Position numbers and translations under genes: made by a program | Notes under the pieces: model-generated | Seen by the model: only the letters and a program-made list of their open reading frames with translations | What the model was told of the DNA's origin: nothing | Database searches by the model: none | Source: Nereocystis luetkeana | Lineage: Eukaryota > Sar > Phaeophyceae > Laminariales > Laminariaceae | Length of the DNA: 64,000 nucleotides | Assembly: GCA_031213475.1 (NCBI GenBank) | Contig: JARUPZ010000005.1 | Coordinates: 8,056,988-8,120,987 of the forward strand | Direction: 5' to 3' | In this document: positions 11,977 through 23,500 of the stretch, piece by piece | Numbering within the stretch: the stretch's first letter is position 1 | How the letters are laid out: the number at the start of each line of letters is the position of its first letter

Positions 11977-12000
11977 CCCCCCCCCCCCCCCCCCCCCCCC
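11977..12000. repeat. Poly-C tract
   Basis: Twenty-four or so consecutive C residues follow GTACGC. Similar C or G homopolymers occur at 7363, 14265, 24109, 24313, 30199, 40449, 40732, 45136, 46889 and 54305. Confidence 0.95.
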
Positions 12001-12201
12001 ACCGCCGTCCTTCTGCCGGTGTCTTCCTCTCCTTCTTGTTACTTCGTCCGTGCCCAGCAGTTGTCTGTTCCTCTCGAGCACATATAAATGGTTTTCTTCC
12101 ATCATCAACAGCCTTTCTCATCTCCTTGCGTGATTTGAACTATTTTCCGTTTCATTTACTAAAAAATGCACCTGGAATATTATTTTTCATATATTCTGGT
12201 C

Positions 12202-12327
12202 TTTTTTTTTTTTTTTTTCTTTTCATCCCATTCATTATCTTCGCACATCTTCTCTCTCTCCTTCCAACTCGTAACTCAGATCCGGGGTCACATAGCAGGC
12301 TCTTCTCCCCCCTTCCCGCTACGGTTT
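12202..12327 (-). mobile_element. Family-D SINE fragment (3' part)
   Basis: A T-run and CATCCCATTCATTATCTTCG lead, on the opposite strand, through AACTCAGATCCGGGGTCACA to CCGCTACGG. The tRNA-like head is absent. Confidence 0.85.
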
Positions 12328-12409
12328 GTCTTGTGTTGACTGTTGATCGTTCTACAAATAGTGCCAGGCGCATTCGCATTTCACTTGCTTTACGAACACA
12401 CTATAAATA

Positions 12410-12513
12410 TTACGGGGGGCCATATTAAATAGGACCTGCGGTACAGACACAACCTGTATATTTCGCTTTTTTTTCTAACAATATTTGGTCCTATTTACTA
12501 TGGTCCCCCGTAA
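12410..12513. mobile_element. Family-A MITE
   Basis: TTACGGGGGGCCATATTAAA to GGTCCCCCGTAA with TA on both sides, a clean target duplication. Confidence 0.88.
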
Positions 12514-13573
12514 TAATTTGCGATAGTTGCTTGCTTTGGTTTTTTTTTGTCTATTGCTACAGATTTATTAATAGTATCTCTCTCAGGATAAGGAATAAGG
12601 ACGGACACTGGGTGTACTGGTGGAGTTGGGTAGAAAGAACGGTTTAATGCGACGACAACACACACAAGTTATATACCCTAGTACCAAGTAAACAAAAAAA
12701 ATAAAAACACATGTGTACCTCAGGTATCATACTGCATATATATACCTGATACCACCACAAGTACATTATCTACACAACATTTGTGTCTGCAGTATTTCTT
12801 TCTACTCAACTATTAATACAATACATCAAAGTACACTCAGTGTCCGTCCTGATTCCATGTCCTAGAGAGATACACATGGCGTGGTCGCAGACTTACTGCT
12901 GGGTGAGACAGAGGAAACCAAAAATACGTATGTGTCGCAAACGAATCAAGGTGGCAAGTGAAATGTTCACGTACTGTTGTTGTTGTTGTTCTCACATTAA
13001 CTCTCTGACGAAGGAGTCCGTGGTCACACATAGGTGATGTACCAGGTACCGGGTACGAGAATACAGCGAAATAACTCTGTACTGGCTGTAATGTATACCA
13101 GGGTACCAGGTATATAAATATACATATATTCATCGGCGTATTGTCTGTACCTGTGTACTTGTTGTCCTGTTGGATGATCATATCTTGACAACGTGTTACA
13201 CAATTTCAATGCATCTTGCCGCGGTACACATGCATGCAATTTAGATAGTGCACGAGCTGTCGCGAGAAACTCGCTCAGCAGCATATTTATGCCTGTCGTC
13301 AAATTGTGTGCGTTGGGTCTCTTGATGAAAAACCCGAGTTTAATCAACAAAACAAAAAAAATGATACTGATAGTACTGGGTACGAAAAGAACACACGACC
13401 AGCAACTACACTATTTAATGGTACGCCGATAACACGCCACCCCACCAGCCACCGTTGACCTGCCCGGCGCCGATCACACACCCTCACACCCCTAGCGGTC
13501 CTGCCACACATCCAGAACACTCCTGTACTACAACTCTGTAAAGCAAATACGCGTACGATAGCACTCTGTAGTG

Positions 13574-13679
13574 TTACGGGGGGCAATAGTAAATAGGGCC
13601 TACGGTACACACAAAGCCTTTTATACTTCCCTCTTTTTTACCGACAATTTTAGGTTTTATGTACTATCGTACCCAGTAA
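13574..13679. mobile_element. Family-A MITE, diverged right end
   Basis: TTACGGGGGGCAATAGTAAA to CGTACCCAGTAA. The palindrome is still clear, but the right terminus and left TA have drifted. Confidence 0.8.
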
Positions 13680-13789
13680 TAGCGTACCTCGCCAGGTACC
13701 CGAGTGTCAAGTTTGTTGGGAGGTGCGTAGAGGCTGTGCTGTCGAAAGTGATTGCCCACCAGGGATAAACACGAGAGAAGAGGAGAGCG

Positions 13790-14175
13790 CGGCAGACATA
13801 GCGCAGCGAGCCATTCCCATCTAAAACAAAAGGGTGCGCGCGGTCTTGGCGGCGGCTGTCCTGCCGCGTGACGCGGTTGTGAGTGGGCCCGCTGTGCCCT
13901 CCGACTGCGCCGACGAGATAAAAGATCAACTGCTTGCTGCTGCTGATGGTCCGCAGATGCTGTGGGTAGAAGGGACAACAAATGCATACCAGGTATATAT
14001 ATGCAGGACACGAGAGACCAGCACAGCACAGCACAGCAGGTTTATGTAGCCCACCGACACATTCCCATCCAAGACATTGGACGCGCAAGGCCTCGGCGGC
14101 GGCTGTCCTACCGTGTGGTGCTGTGGTGTGGGTGCAGCCCGCCGTGCTCTCTGTCTGCTCTGATCTGATGGTTTG
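13790..14175. repeat. Two diverged direct copies of a GC-rich segment
   Basis: The order CATTCCCATC, then GCGCG, GGCGGCGGCTGTCCT, GTGGTGTGGG/GTGAGTGGGC, and GGTCCGCAGATGCT/GGTTTGCGGACGCT appears at 13810-13965 and again at 14056-14187. A third piece in opposite orientation lies near 55600-55690. Confidence 0.6.
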
Positions 14176-14681
14176 CGGACGCTACTTGTTGAACTGCAGT
14201 GGTGGACGGTGTTCCGTTTTTTTTTTTTTTTTCGGAGATCATGTCCTACAGCGATTTCGAAAGAGCCCCCCCCCCCCCCCCCCGAAAAAAAGGTGCCGAG
14301 CATATTAGAAACTCGCACTCGCTCGTAATAAAGAGTACCAGAGAATAGAATATATATCGTACATACTGCAGATGTGCACGGTTTGGAGCATATTGTGCTG
14401 TAGTTGTTACTGAAGCCGCTTTTGTTGCTGCAGCCGCGGGTGCTGTGAACCATACCTAACGTCGACGTTTCCGACCCTCTCTTACGAGCTACACACTCAC
14501 CAGGTACTGACGAGACAAGAGGCAGGTTAGGACAGCTGTACGACCTATAGTATGTACAGCAATACAACAAAATAATATCATACGAAGTACCTGTATGATG
14601 CGATGTACCTGTATGATGCGATGTCTTTCCCGCTTTCCGATATACCAGGTATATCAATAGGAATCAGAGTATTAGACTTGA

Positions 14682-14771
14682 CCCTTTTAGAACTGCAGTC
14701 CCGTTTTGGGGACAATCCAGTAAAATTCTGAAGTATTTTTTCCCCAAGACGGGACTGCCGTACTGAAAGAG
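14682..14771. mobile_element. Family-B MITE with TTGA...TCAA flanks
   Basis: CCCTTTTAGAACTGCAGTCC to ACTGAAAGAG. Its flanks are TTGA and TCAA instead of TTAA, symmetrical with each other. It is followed closely by TACCAGGTA and GGTACCAGG words. Confidence 0.85.
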
Positions 14772-16089
14772 TCAAGCGGTACCAGGTACATCAACAACGC
14801 CTGGTACCAGGCGCACTGATTGTCATTACTATTCTGAAGCGAAAAAAGCAGGAACCTACCTATTAATAGTATAATTTTAATTTTTGCACAAAAGTATCAT
14901 AGCGCAGAATTGAAATAAGTCCGATAGTCGGCACCTCCAGGAAACGGCCGACCAATATTTAATAGTCCAACTATTAATATTGATACCAACTACAGCAGTA
15001 GATGGTGACGTATATAAGTGTGTGTGTTCTTCACATTAAACCGTTCTTTCTACCTATCAAGTACCAAGTCACTGCTCTAGGAATTATAAAGTACGGAGTC
15101 GGACGTACCTACTGCTTTGGTTATTGAGTCTGGAATTGGAGTAGTGCTGTTGTACGGACGTATTGGCTTGCCTCGTACCCGATCACGTACTGCTTGCTTC
15201 TACGTAACCGTTTTCTACGATAGGTCTGTCAGCCTGTCAATAGACGTCGATCCAATGGTTGATGGCGGAGAAAAACCCTCTGGAAAAAAATGGTTTCGAG
15301 TCCCAAGCCTCTTCGCTGTTTTCTCCTCCTCTTGCCCCAAAGAGCGGAGAGAAAAAAAACTCTCGAATCTCAAAACCGTCCCGCTCCGCGTGGGATCAGG
15401 TCCGCATCAGGTCCGAATGGGAGCGCGGCGGTGCCAAGCGGGAGCAGGGTGTCAAGAAGCATAATTCTCCCTGTAATAATAATCCCAGACTAGGCAGGGG
15501 TGAGTATTCCCCATTGGGACATACCTGGTATCTAATACCAGGTACGTGGGTATACGCGCGACTGCTAGTGCTGTTTTTTATGCCGTCTACTATTAATACG
15601 AATACCAGGCTGTTTTTTATGCTGTCTACTCAAAATATTAATTCAACACCAGGTACTACAGCAGTAGGTATGATACACTGCTGTTGATAGTTGTGATGCG
15701 GGTGTAGGCTACGAGTGGTATACAGCACCTGCAGGACGTAAAGGTATCTGGTTCACCAGCAACACAAACCCGTGAGTCGTGGCAGGCAGTACTTTTGTAA
15801 TACCGTAATAATTAGTTACAGCTTGGACTACAGAGGTAGCTAACCCGTGAATGATGATGAAAAAGTATACCTGGTGTACATAGTGGTAACAGGTAAGAAA
15901 TAAGCTGCGACTACAGGTATGCGACAGGCAAGTTATGAGCAGGCACGCGAGTCAGGCGAGGCCAGGCGCACACGGGCGTCATTGAAAGAGGAACAAAAAC
16001 GACGAAAACACCCTCTTTGCCTCCTTCTTGGCTCTTCTCGCGGCATACAGCCCTACGCCTACGTGTACGAGGCTACATATATATATATG

Positions 16090-16249
16090 TTTTTTTTTTA
16101 ATTTTTTCTCATCCCATTCATTATCTTCGCACATCTTCTTCTCTCTCTCCTTCCAACTCGTAACTCAGATCCGGGGTCACATAGCAGGCTCTTCTCCCCC
16201 CTTCCCGCTACGGTACGTGCCTTCATTTTTATCGCGAGAAGATTTCATA
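16090..16249 (-). mobile_element. Family-D SINE fragment (3' part)
   Basis: T-rich tail, CTCATCCCATTCATTATC, the AACTCAGATCCGGGG core, then GCGAGAAGATTTCA. The copy stops before the tRNA-like head and is joined to unrelated sequence. Confidence 0.88.
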
Positions 16250-16654
16250 GCACTGCCCGTCTACTGCTGAGGAGGTGAAAGATGCATGCTCTATGATTTT
16301 ATATATATCGAATCGTTACGTGCTCCTGCTGCTTGCTGCACTTCTATTAGACATATCAATATGAAAACATCGGTAGTACGGGTGGTACATCGCACGCCGT
16401 ATCGTACCATACATCCGTATTGACATACTGGACGTACCGCCTGCGCCACGAACAACACGAGAACACCACCAACCCATATTCCGTCTCCCCAAAGGTGAGT
16501 CCGAACCATCATCGGAGCCCAGCCAGGTATCATACGAGTATCAGGGATCACATTCGAATCACACGCACAGGGCAAGAACGGAGAGCTTCTCCGCAAGTAT
16601 ATTATACCTGGTATACCTTTAGTCGGTAGTAGTATTATAGTATAACTAGTGGTA

Positions 16655-16759
16655 TTACGGGGGACCCTAGTTAACAGGACCTATGGTATACATAAAAACC
16701 TATATATTTAACCATTTTTACTGACAATATTTGGTCCTGTTAACTATGGCCCCCCGTAA
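16655..16759. mobile_element. Family-A MITE beside a TAG microsatellite
   Basis: TTACGGGGGACCCTAGTTAA to GGCCCCCCGTAA, bounded by TA on both sides. This copy carries no footprint word and serves here as the reference for reading insertions in other copies. A TAG/AGT microsatellite follows at about 16772-16830. Confidence 0.9.
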
Positions 16760-17061
16760 TAGTAGTATTCAATAGTAGTAGTAGTAGTAGTAGTAGGAGT
16801 AGTAGTAGTATTAGTAGTAGTAGTAGTAGTACCGTATCACACCCGGGTGATACGATAACACACCCCCTTGGACGAATTTCATAGATGATTTTATCCCAAA
16901 CCAGGAGGGGGGCACCCAACGATAAAGATATTAAGGCATTAAAGCTGTCTCGTGATCACAGACTAGATTGTGGTCGTGACTTGATGTGCGAGAACAACAA
17001 CTCTGTCTGTACCTCGCCACCTACCAATCGAGGATGATGATAGTTTTAACCAGGGTCTTAA

Positions 17062-17156
17062 CCCGTACTATTAATAGGACTGCAGTCCCGTTCCGTGGCG
17101 AACCACACTAGTTCCAATTAGTTTGTCCCCAAAACGGGACTGCCGCCCTAAAGGGG
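17062..17156. mobile_element. Family-B MITE carrying a TATTAATA addition
   Basis: The left arm reads CCCGTACTATTAATAGGACT where other copies read CCCTTTTAGGACT, so TATTAATA (17069-17076) replaces a TA. The right arm is ordinary. Left flank TTAA. Confidence 0.85.
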
Positions 17157-19019
17157 CTAATACTATCAATAATCAGTCCACAGCGGCAAGCGACGGGGAG
17201 GAGTAGCGCGGATAACAGCCATCAATCGTCGGGTTCATGGAACGCGACCGCTTCCGCCATTATAGCAGGTCAAGGTACACGGTACCGCTGCACGCCTGAT
17301 GATATAAGCCAGTGTAAGAAAGCTGTAAGTTGCCCCAAGTATATACCAGTACGATACGTACAACATGCAATATCGGGGGACTATTATTAACAATATTGAT
17401 AGCAGTTTCACGCATGATGCCAGAAAAGTACTACCGAATACCTGTCACACATGCATACCTAAGCTATCGCAGCGCCAAGGCTTGGTTGTGCGTATTGATA
17501 GTATTAAATAGCACGTACAAACATTGAAAGCCGCTCCCGCTTGAATACCTTCAAAGCATTGTCCTACGGATAAGGTGGGCTGAGGATCACAATATTAACA
17601 CTAATAACCCTGGAGGGCTGAACTGGCGGAATCTGGGAAGCAAGTATTTAGCGCCGTCGTGTAATCGGTACTTGTGTCATGCATCGTACGAATTACTTGT
17701 CAATTCCGGGCTGTCCCCCTGTGCAGCTGCTTCGCAGGCGCTGGGCCGGCCAGGCCCGTCGACTGGGGGCGAATGTATGTGAGTACAAAAATACAATTAA
17801 AAAAATTGCAGAAGTAAAAAAAAACAAGAGAAAGAAACCATCGGATTAATATTCGTACATTTAATTTACTGAAACGTACACATAACCACATAAACGGATA
17901 CATACGTATTATACAAGCGTATACAATAGGTTGTTTGGTGCCGGCGATACATGTCAGATGTCAAAGACTTCGCGACGACTAGGCATGAGAGAGCGGGAAG
18001 AGGAGACAGCAGAGGATTGGGCTTGCACAACGAGACAGGGCCGCTCTGGCAGCGTTGGCGGTGCTGCCTCCTACTCCCACAGCCCACTATAAAGACCAAC
18101 GCGACTGACTCTTTCATGAGAAAAAAATAATCACGAGCGAGGGAATGCTCTGTCGTTGGTCGTAGGGAAAAACTAAACACCCAATAAAATAGAGCTGCAA
18201 AATTATACCGCGCGGCGTGTGGAAAAAGAGAAAATAATAAAAATATGGACGAAAAAGGTTCGTGGTCGACTGGTGTCATACTGCTGTCCTTTCGTGTCTT
18301 CTTTCCCGTTTCGTGTTGTGAATCGTGAGCCACCCTCCCTCGGGTGTTCTGCCTTGGGCGACAAAGCCCGCAGAACGGCAAGCTATTATGTAACTAATAT
18401 TAATAAATCCTGCTGTTGCTGCTGCCGCTGCCGCCACTGCTGCTATAAAACATACCGGTATTCAACACAACATACTGCAGTTGTACACATGTACCAGGTG
18501 TGACATGGTATAATATTTTATGGTGTATGTGCGGTACTCAGTACATACTACCCTCGAGCGCACCGCGCGAACGCTTACACGCACACGTGTTGCAGCCACT
18601 GCTGCACGCTGCACGTCGACTTATTTACGAATACCGCCTTTCGTCCGAGGACACCGACCGGACCGCGAGTGGTAAAAAACAAATAACACAACAAATAACT
18701 CTTTCACACCAGGTACTAATGTTGTAAGTAAATACTAATAATATCGTATTGTCATTCATATTATATACCATGGTAGTCTTTACAGCGGCAGCAGAATAGT
18801 ACCAGGTATACGACAGAGCGGCAGTAGTGCTCGAACAGCACGACTCTTGTTTCTTCGTTTTGTACCACGCGAGGCCTCCCCTCCCCCGTGACGCGGGGCA
18901 TTTCATCAACAACAGTTTTCACCGGGTCGGTACGCCCTGCAAACTAAGGACTCGTGATCTCGTGATAAAATACGGCGGCGTAGAGTAGAAACAGAAAAAT
19001 GAAATGTGAAAACACACAG

Positions 19020-19108
19020 CCCATTTTAGAACCGCAGTCACATTTTGGGGACAAACCCTTCAAGTTCTACGTAATTTGTCCCCCAAACGGGACTGCAGTT
19101 CTATAAAA
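19020..19108. mobile_element. Family-B MITE
   Basis: CCATTTTAGAACCGCAGTC to CTGCAGTTCTATAAAAG, palindromic with diverged termini. It lies just past the donor of the possible minus-strand exon. Confidence 0.82.
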
Positions 19109-19165
19109 GCAAATTTTGTGAAATACATTTAGGCCAGTCGTCCACCCAACCATTGTCGTACTCAC

Positions 19166-19820
19166 CAGGCAACCGTCTGTTGGTAGTAGTAGCAAAGCAA
19201 TTCGCTCCTCCTGCTCCTCCTCCTGCTGCATATCCTCCTGGAACCTCCCTCGCCTCGTGGTAATGACTAGCCCGGTCCGGGACAGCAGGGGAACCAGCCC
19301 TTGCGCCCGCGCCACCACAACCCCCAGCGGGGACAGCAGCGGCGGAACCCACTATGTCCACTGGAACCGGAAGGCTGGGCACTGCCGCTGCCACGTCTCC
19401 GTCCTCCCACTGGTTATCCGAGTCGCACTGTTGCCCCTGGGGGCTAACGGAAGGGGAGTTGGGAAAAGTATCCGCGGGCCCTGCTCCGGCCGACGATGGA
19501 GATGCCGCTGGGTTGTTTCTCCTGGCAGCGGACCATCTCCCACGAGAGTCTCCGGACCTTGAATGATAGGGGTGGAGGAGGGGGAGAGTAGGCAGGCGAG
19601 TTTGAGGTGGCGGTGGGGAGGAAAAAGAAAGAGGTGAAGGCGAGGCGAGTGGGGAAGGCTGGGGTCCGCTTGCGGGCGACGGACGGTGCAGCATTCGAAT
19701 GGGGAGCTCTCCTCGTGAAGGGGGGGAGGCAAACGGCGCTTGGATAATAAGCAGAGTAATAAAGTATAGGAGGGGCAAAACATATATATCGGATCCGATT
19801 TGAGGGGGAAAAAAATGCAA
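19166..19820 (-). CDS. Unassigned GC-rich open frame, possible exon of a gene divergent from the FKBP
   Basis: The minus strand is open for about 218 codons. The composition is rich in Pro, Ser, Gly and Ala, with an acidic patch (SDNQWEDGD). It ends at a good donor, TTGCCTG|gtgagt, whose GT is at 19165-19164. The segment is clearly more GC-rich than its flanks and lies about 600 bp upstream of the FKBP ATG in the opposite direction, as expected for a divergent gene pair. Against it: no domain is recognised, other frames in the segment are also long, and low-complexity GC-rich DNA stays open by chance. The frame beyond the donor runs into a family-B MITE, which supports splicing there. Confidence 0.3.
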
Positions 19821-19949
19821 GGAAAAAAAAAGCCCCTATTTGACCGAGAGAGGAACGCTCTCGAGAGACTCCAACGACCGCGCTCTCTGTAAAAGCGGCC
19901 AACGCTCTACCGTTTTGGGGAGAGCTCTTCGGGAGACCTCTCACCTCGG

Positions 19950-20437
19950 GAAGAAACGCATGACTCGCTCAAGGGGGATCTTGTGCGGTCAACCTCGACC
20001 TTGCTATCCGTCTTCACCCTTCACCCCTCCCGGCTCCTGCGTTTCAAAGCTTGGTTGCAGTGCGCTTGTGTTTCTGGATATTTGGTTTGCTCCCCTCCTC
20101 CGTCGCACGTCGCGTCCGTACCCTGTAATTCCTCGCTCAGCCACAAGGTGGATATAGGACTGCTATAATCCGGGAACTACTTGTCCACCTGGTTGGAGAT
20201 CCACGTTCGACGATGTGTAGGTATACCAGGCGGTCCGTCGCTGAAGAAAAAACGCAATCAAATGGGGAGGTCAACAAAATAATCCCCGGAAGTGTTGCTA
20301 TAGATATTATGGCGTACTAGAGAAGGGGGACTATCTTATTTTCCCCTCTCCAGACTCATCCATCTGCGGCCATTCCTCCGATCCCCGATAACATAGCTGT
20401 TGCTGCCAGTGCCGACTTCTGCCACTAGTGTTCAATT
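19950..20437 (+). promoter_or_regulatory. Upstream region of the FKBP gene
   Basis: About 490 bp precede the FKBP ATG. There is no clear TATA box at a usual distance. The context is ttcaattATGtct. The region contains one TACCAGGCGG word and is otherwise free of the MITE families. A shared promoter with the divergent minus-strand frame is possible. No initiation site can be read. Confidence 0.25.
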
Positions 20438-20506
20438 ATGTCTCTCTTCAAGACGCTGTTCCTGGCTTTGGCGCTTCTGGTGTCGGTATTCGCGGGCACT
20501 ACTCCG
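20438..20506 (+). CDS. FKBP exon 1 (signal peptide)
   Basis: This exon has 69 nt and 23 codons, starts at ATG and ends ACTCCG|gtgaga in phase 0. A Lys at residue 5 is followed by a Leu/Ala/Val-rich stretch and SVFAG, a plausible signal-peptidase site. No earlier in-frame ATG leads into it without a stop nearby. Confidence 0.82.
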
Positions 20507-23500
20507 GTGAGAAAAGTCATCTAGAATTGGAATGATCTTCGTTCTCGTATACTTTTAGGGAGTAGTAAAAGTTTGTTCTCTCACGTGCTCACGATGTGGG
20601 TACGAGTACCAGGCATCAGGTATCGACGTTTGCTGTAATCAAGGATCCCATGGAGAGTACAGCGCTTGACGATGCCCATGCACACTGGTCACGAGTCCGT
20701 GGAACAGGCCTCCCGACGTTTTCACCTGGTTGATATCCGAGGCCCTATCCGAAAACATCCCCAGAGTTCCTCTTCAACACTCTGTGAACATTCCTTGTTG
20801 GGATTTCGATGTTCTATCAAAACGTTACGCTACACCACACAAGATTAGGGGAGGTAGGAGGTACGAGTACATTACTGGTACAGAGCTACTCTACGTACAT
20901 ACGTACCAGAGGGCACCAGGTCCTCGCCCTCTTGCCGTCTTGGTCCAAGTTTCTTGCAGACTACAACATGTACGGTCTCGCTTTTGGCGTACTAGATGTT
21001 CGCATGAGACGAGCTACGAGTGCTGTGTGTTTATCATACCATACTTATCACGCGCCGCAGGCAGCATTCCCCATGTTTGATATTTGCCTGTTTTGGGCCG
21101 TTTTTTTTTCGTTTTTCCTGACGAGAGCAGGGTAGCAGGTAGCAGAGTAGGAGACACAGGCAGAGTGCAGAGTATTTATGGCCTGAGACACACGTCAGAC
21201 TGATGTAATACAAACACAAGTAATAATACAAGCAGTATTGCTGTTAATTTTGTGGTGTGTACCGTCTTCAACTCTACCCAACTCCATCCGGCACTCCATG
21301 CCATGAAAGATACAAGTCCCGTGGACGGACAGATACACCGGTATTGAGCACAAGGTACAAGTTCATGTGGGCACAACTGCAACAACGCCAAACGTACTGG
21401 GTACGGAAAAACAAGACAGCACGTGTCCGAGGTGCCATGAGAGTACGTGTATAAGTGCAGCAGTACGTACTGCTGTACCATAGAATATCCTTGCAGCACC
21501 CAAGATAGCACAGCCCCTACTGCTGTGCACGACGAATCTCCGACCCGATTATCTCCAAAACAAGGGGGATACAACTCGTACACACATGCACACCCCCCAG
21601 ATATCTTATCTCTCCATAGCCGGTCGCCCCGGTGGTTCAAGTGGTTAACCTCGAATTCTACTTGTTTGAGTCCTGGGTTCGAGCCCCAGGTGGGTCGGAC
21701 TTTGACTTTATTTGCAAAAATAAAAATAAAAAAGGATTCAATTGTTGAGAGCGCCTTGCAGCGTGGGTAGGCACAATTCGATGCCAGTCGACGAGGGAAG
21801 AAAAGGCTGAAATCTTCTCGCGATAAAAATGAAGGCACGTACCGTAGCGGGAAGAGGGTAGAAGAGCCGGCTATGTGACCCCGGATCTGAGTTACGAGTT
21901 GGAAGGAGAGAGAGAAGAAGATGTGCGAAGAAAATAAATGGGATGAGCAAAAATAAAATAAAATAAAAAAATAGGCGCATCTCTCAACGTTTCCACCCCT
22001 GCCACGGCGGTGGAGGAAATCAGCTTGGAAAATCGCCCGACTGGGGGGTGTCCCCTGTGGTAATCCAGTGCTGTGTATATCTTTGTAGCCCTTCTATAAT
22101 AGGAGACCGCAGTCCCGTTTTGGATGCAAACTATTAATACTTGCCTGGTATAATTTGACTGAGTTGTCCCCAATATGGGGACGGACTTGTAGTCCTAAAA
22201 GGGTTGAACCAAAAGTGCCGTATTGCTGGATTCGGTTGTGTTGTTCTGTCCAAGCGGGTGGAAACACGTGTCACACAGCTTTTTCCATTGGGGCCAAACA
22301 TTTACCGTAACTCCTTCAGTACTGCACTGCACTGCCAAGATGTCAGGAAACATATCATATGAAGCAAGACAAATTTTGCACTGCCGAGGGTGTAGGGCCG
22401 ATTGCTCCACACTAAAACCTAGTAATTTGGTGTCGGTCTAGGCCTGTCAAGACGAAGTGCTGTCTGTCAGGGGGTAAAAACGTAAAAACGCTCTCTCCTG
22501 GCATCTGTGCTGCACTGCTGTCTGCACACAAATGTGGCCCTAATTCTAAGGTTCACTCTTATCGGAGCGCGTTTTTTCCATAATTTCCAAAGTTTTCAAA
22601 TAATTGGAGATATGTATCAATATACGGAGGCGTTCTGTCACTATTCGTGAAATTCTCCAGAACCAAAAAGATCAAGTTCGTTAACATTCCAATATGTGGA
22701 AAAACAAAAAAAAAACAGGGAAATATGGAAGACTGAAAAATTGCCCGAAAAAAATGTCGAAAAAATGGAGAAAAACCTCCCCGTTAAGAATGACCTTAAG
22801 TAATCTATCCCCCAAACGGGACTGCACTCCTTAAAGAGGTCACTCTAGGGTATTTAGTATTCCCCGTTTCCGGGCTTTCGTCTTTACACCGTAGTCGAGG
22901 TACAACATTCAAGGTATATCGAACACGATAACGACGATGATAGCGACAACCGCAGTAATCAGGCAGCTACATATCGTATCACATCAGTTCGTAAACAGCA
23001 GGGCAAGAAAGAAGGGTGTACCAGTACGTACTCGTACTGTTTGCGCACCAACCTTAACCTGCGCAGGAAACGCCACGTATCCATTGGTATATATATATGT
23101 GCGAGTGCACCAATCAATATTATACCATTACTGCAAATGAGATCCATACGACTCTTATTAAATATTAGAATGCTGCTGTTATTGGTATCCAGTACCAGGT
23201 ACCTGGTACCTGATAGAGCTGTGAGTCGGCACGATTTACTGTGTAAGTCACCAACCATTAATAGTTGTTAGTCGAACTCCTGCCATAGCAGTTAGTCGTT
23301 TCCCGAAGGCGCCGAATTATAGGATACATTTATTCATGTGCGGGCGTCGATCCCCCGCCGGCTGGTCTGGCTCGCTTCTCAAGCCTGACTTGAGTCGGCA
23401 AGTCGGTTGCCCATCAGCTGGTTTCGCCAGCCGACTTTCCGACTATAGTTAGCTAGTCGGCTCACGGCACCTGCCGATTAGTTGTTAGTCATGAAAAGTT

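Noticed and set aside
21620-21695. Functional tRNA gene
   Set aside because: A and B boxes and a T arm exist, but the acceptor stem does not pair well and the unit recurs with the same non-tRNA body, so it is a SINE head.
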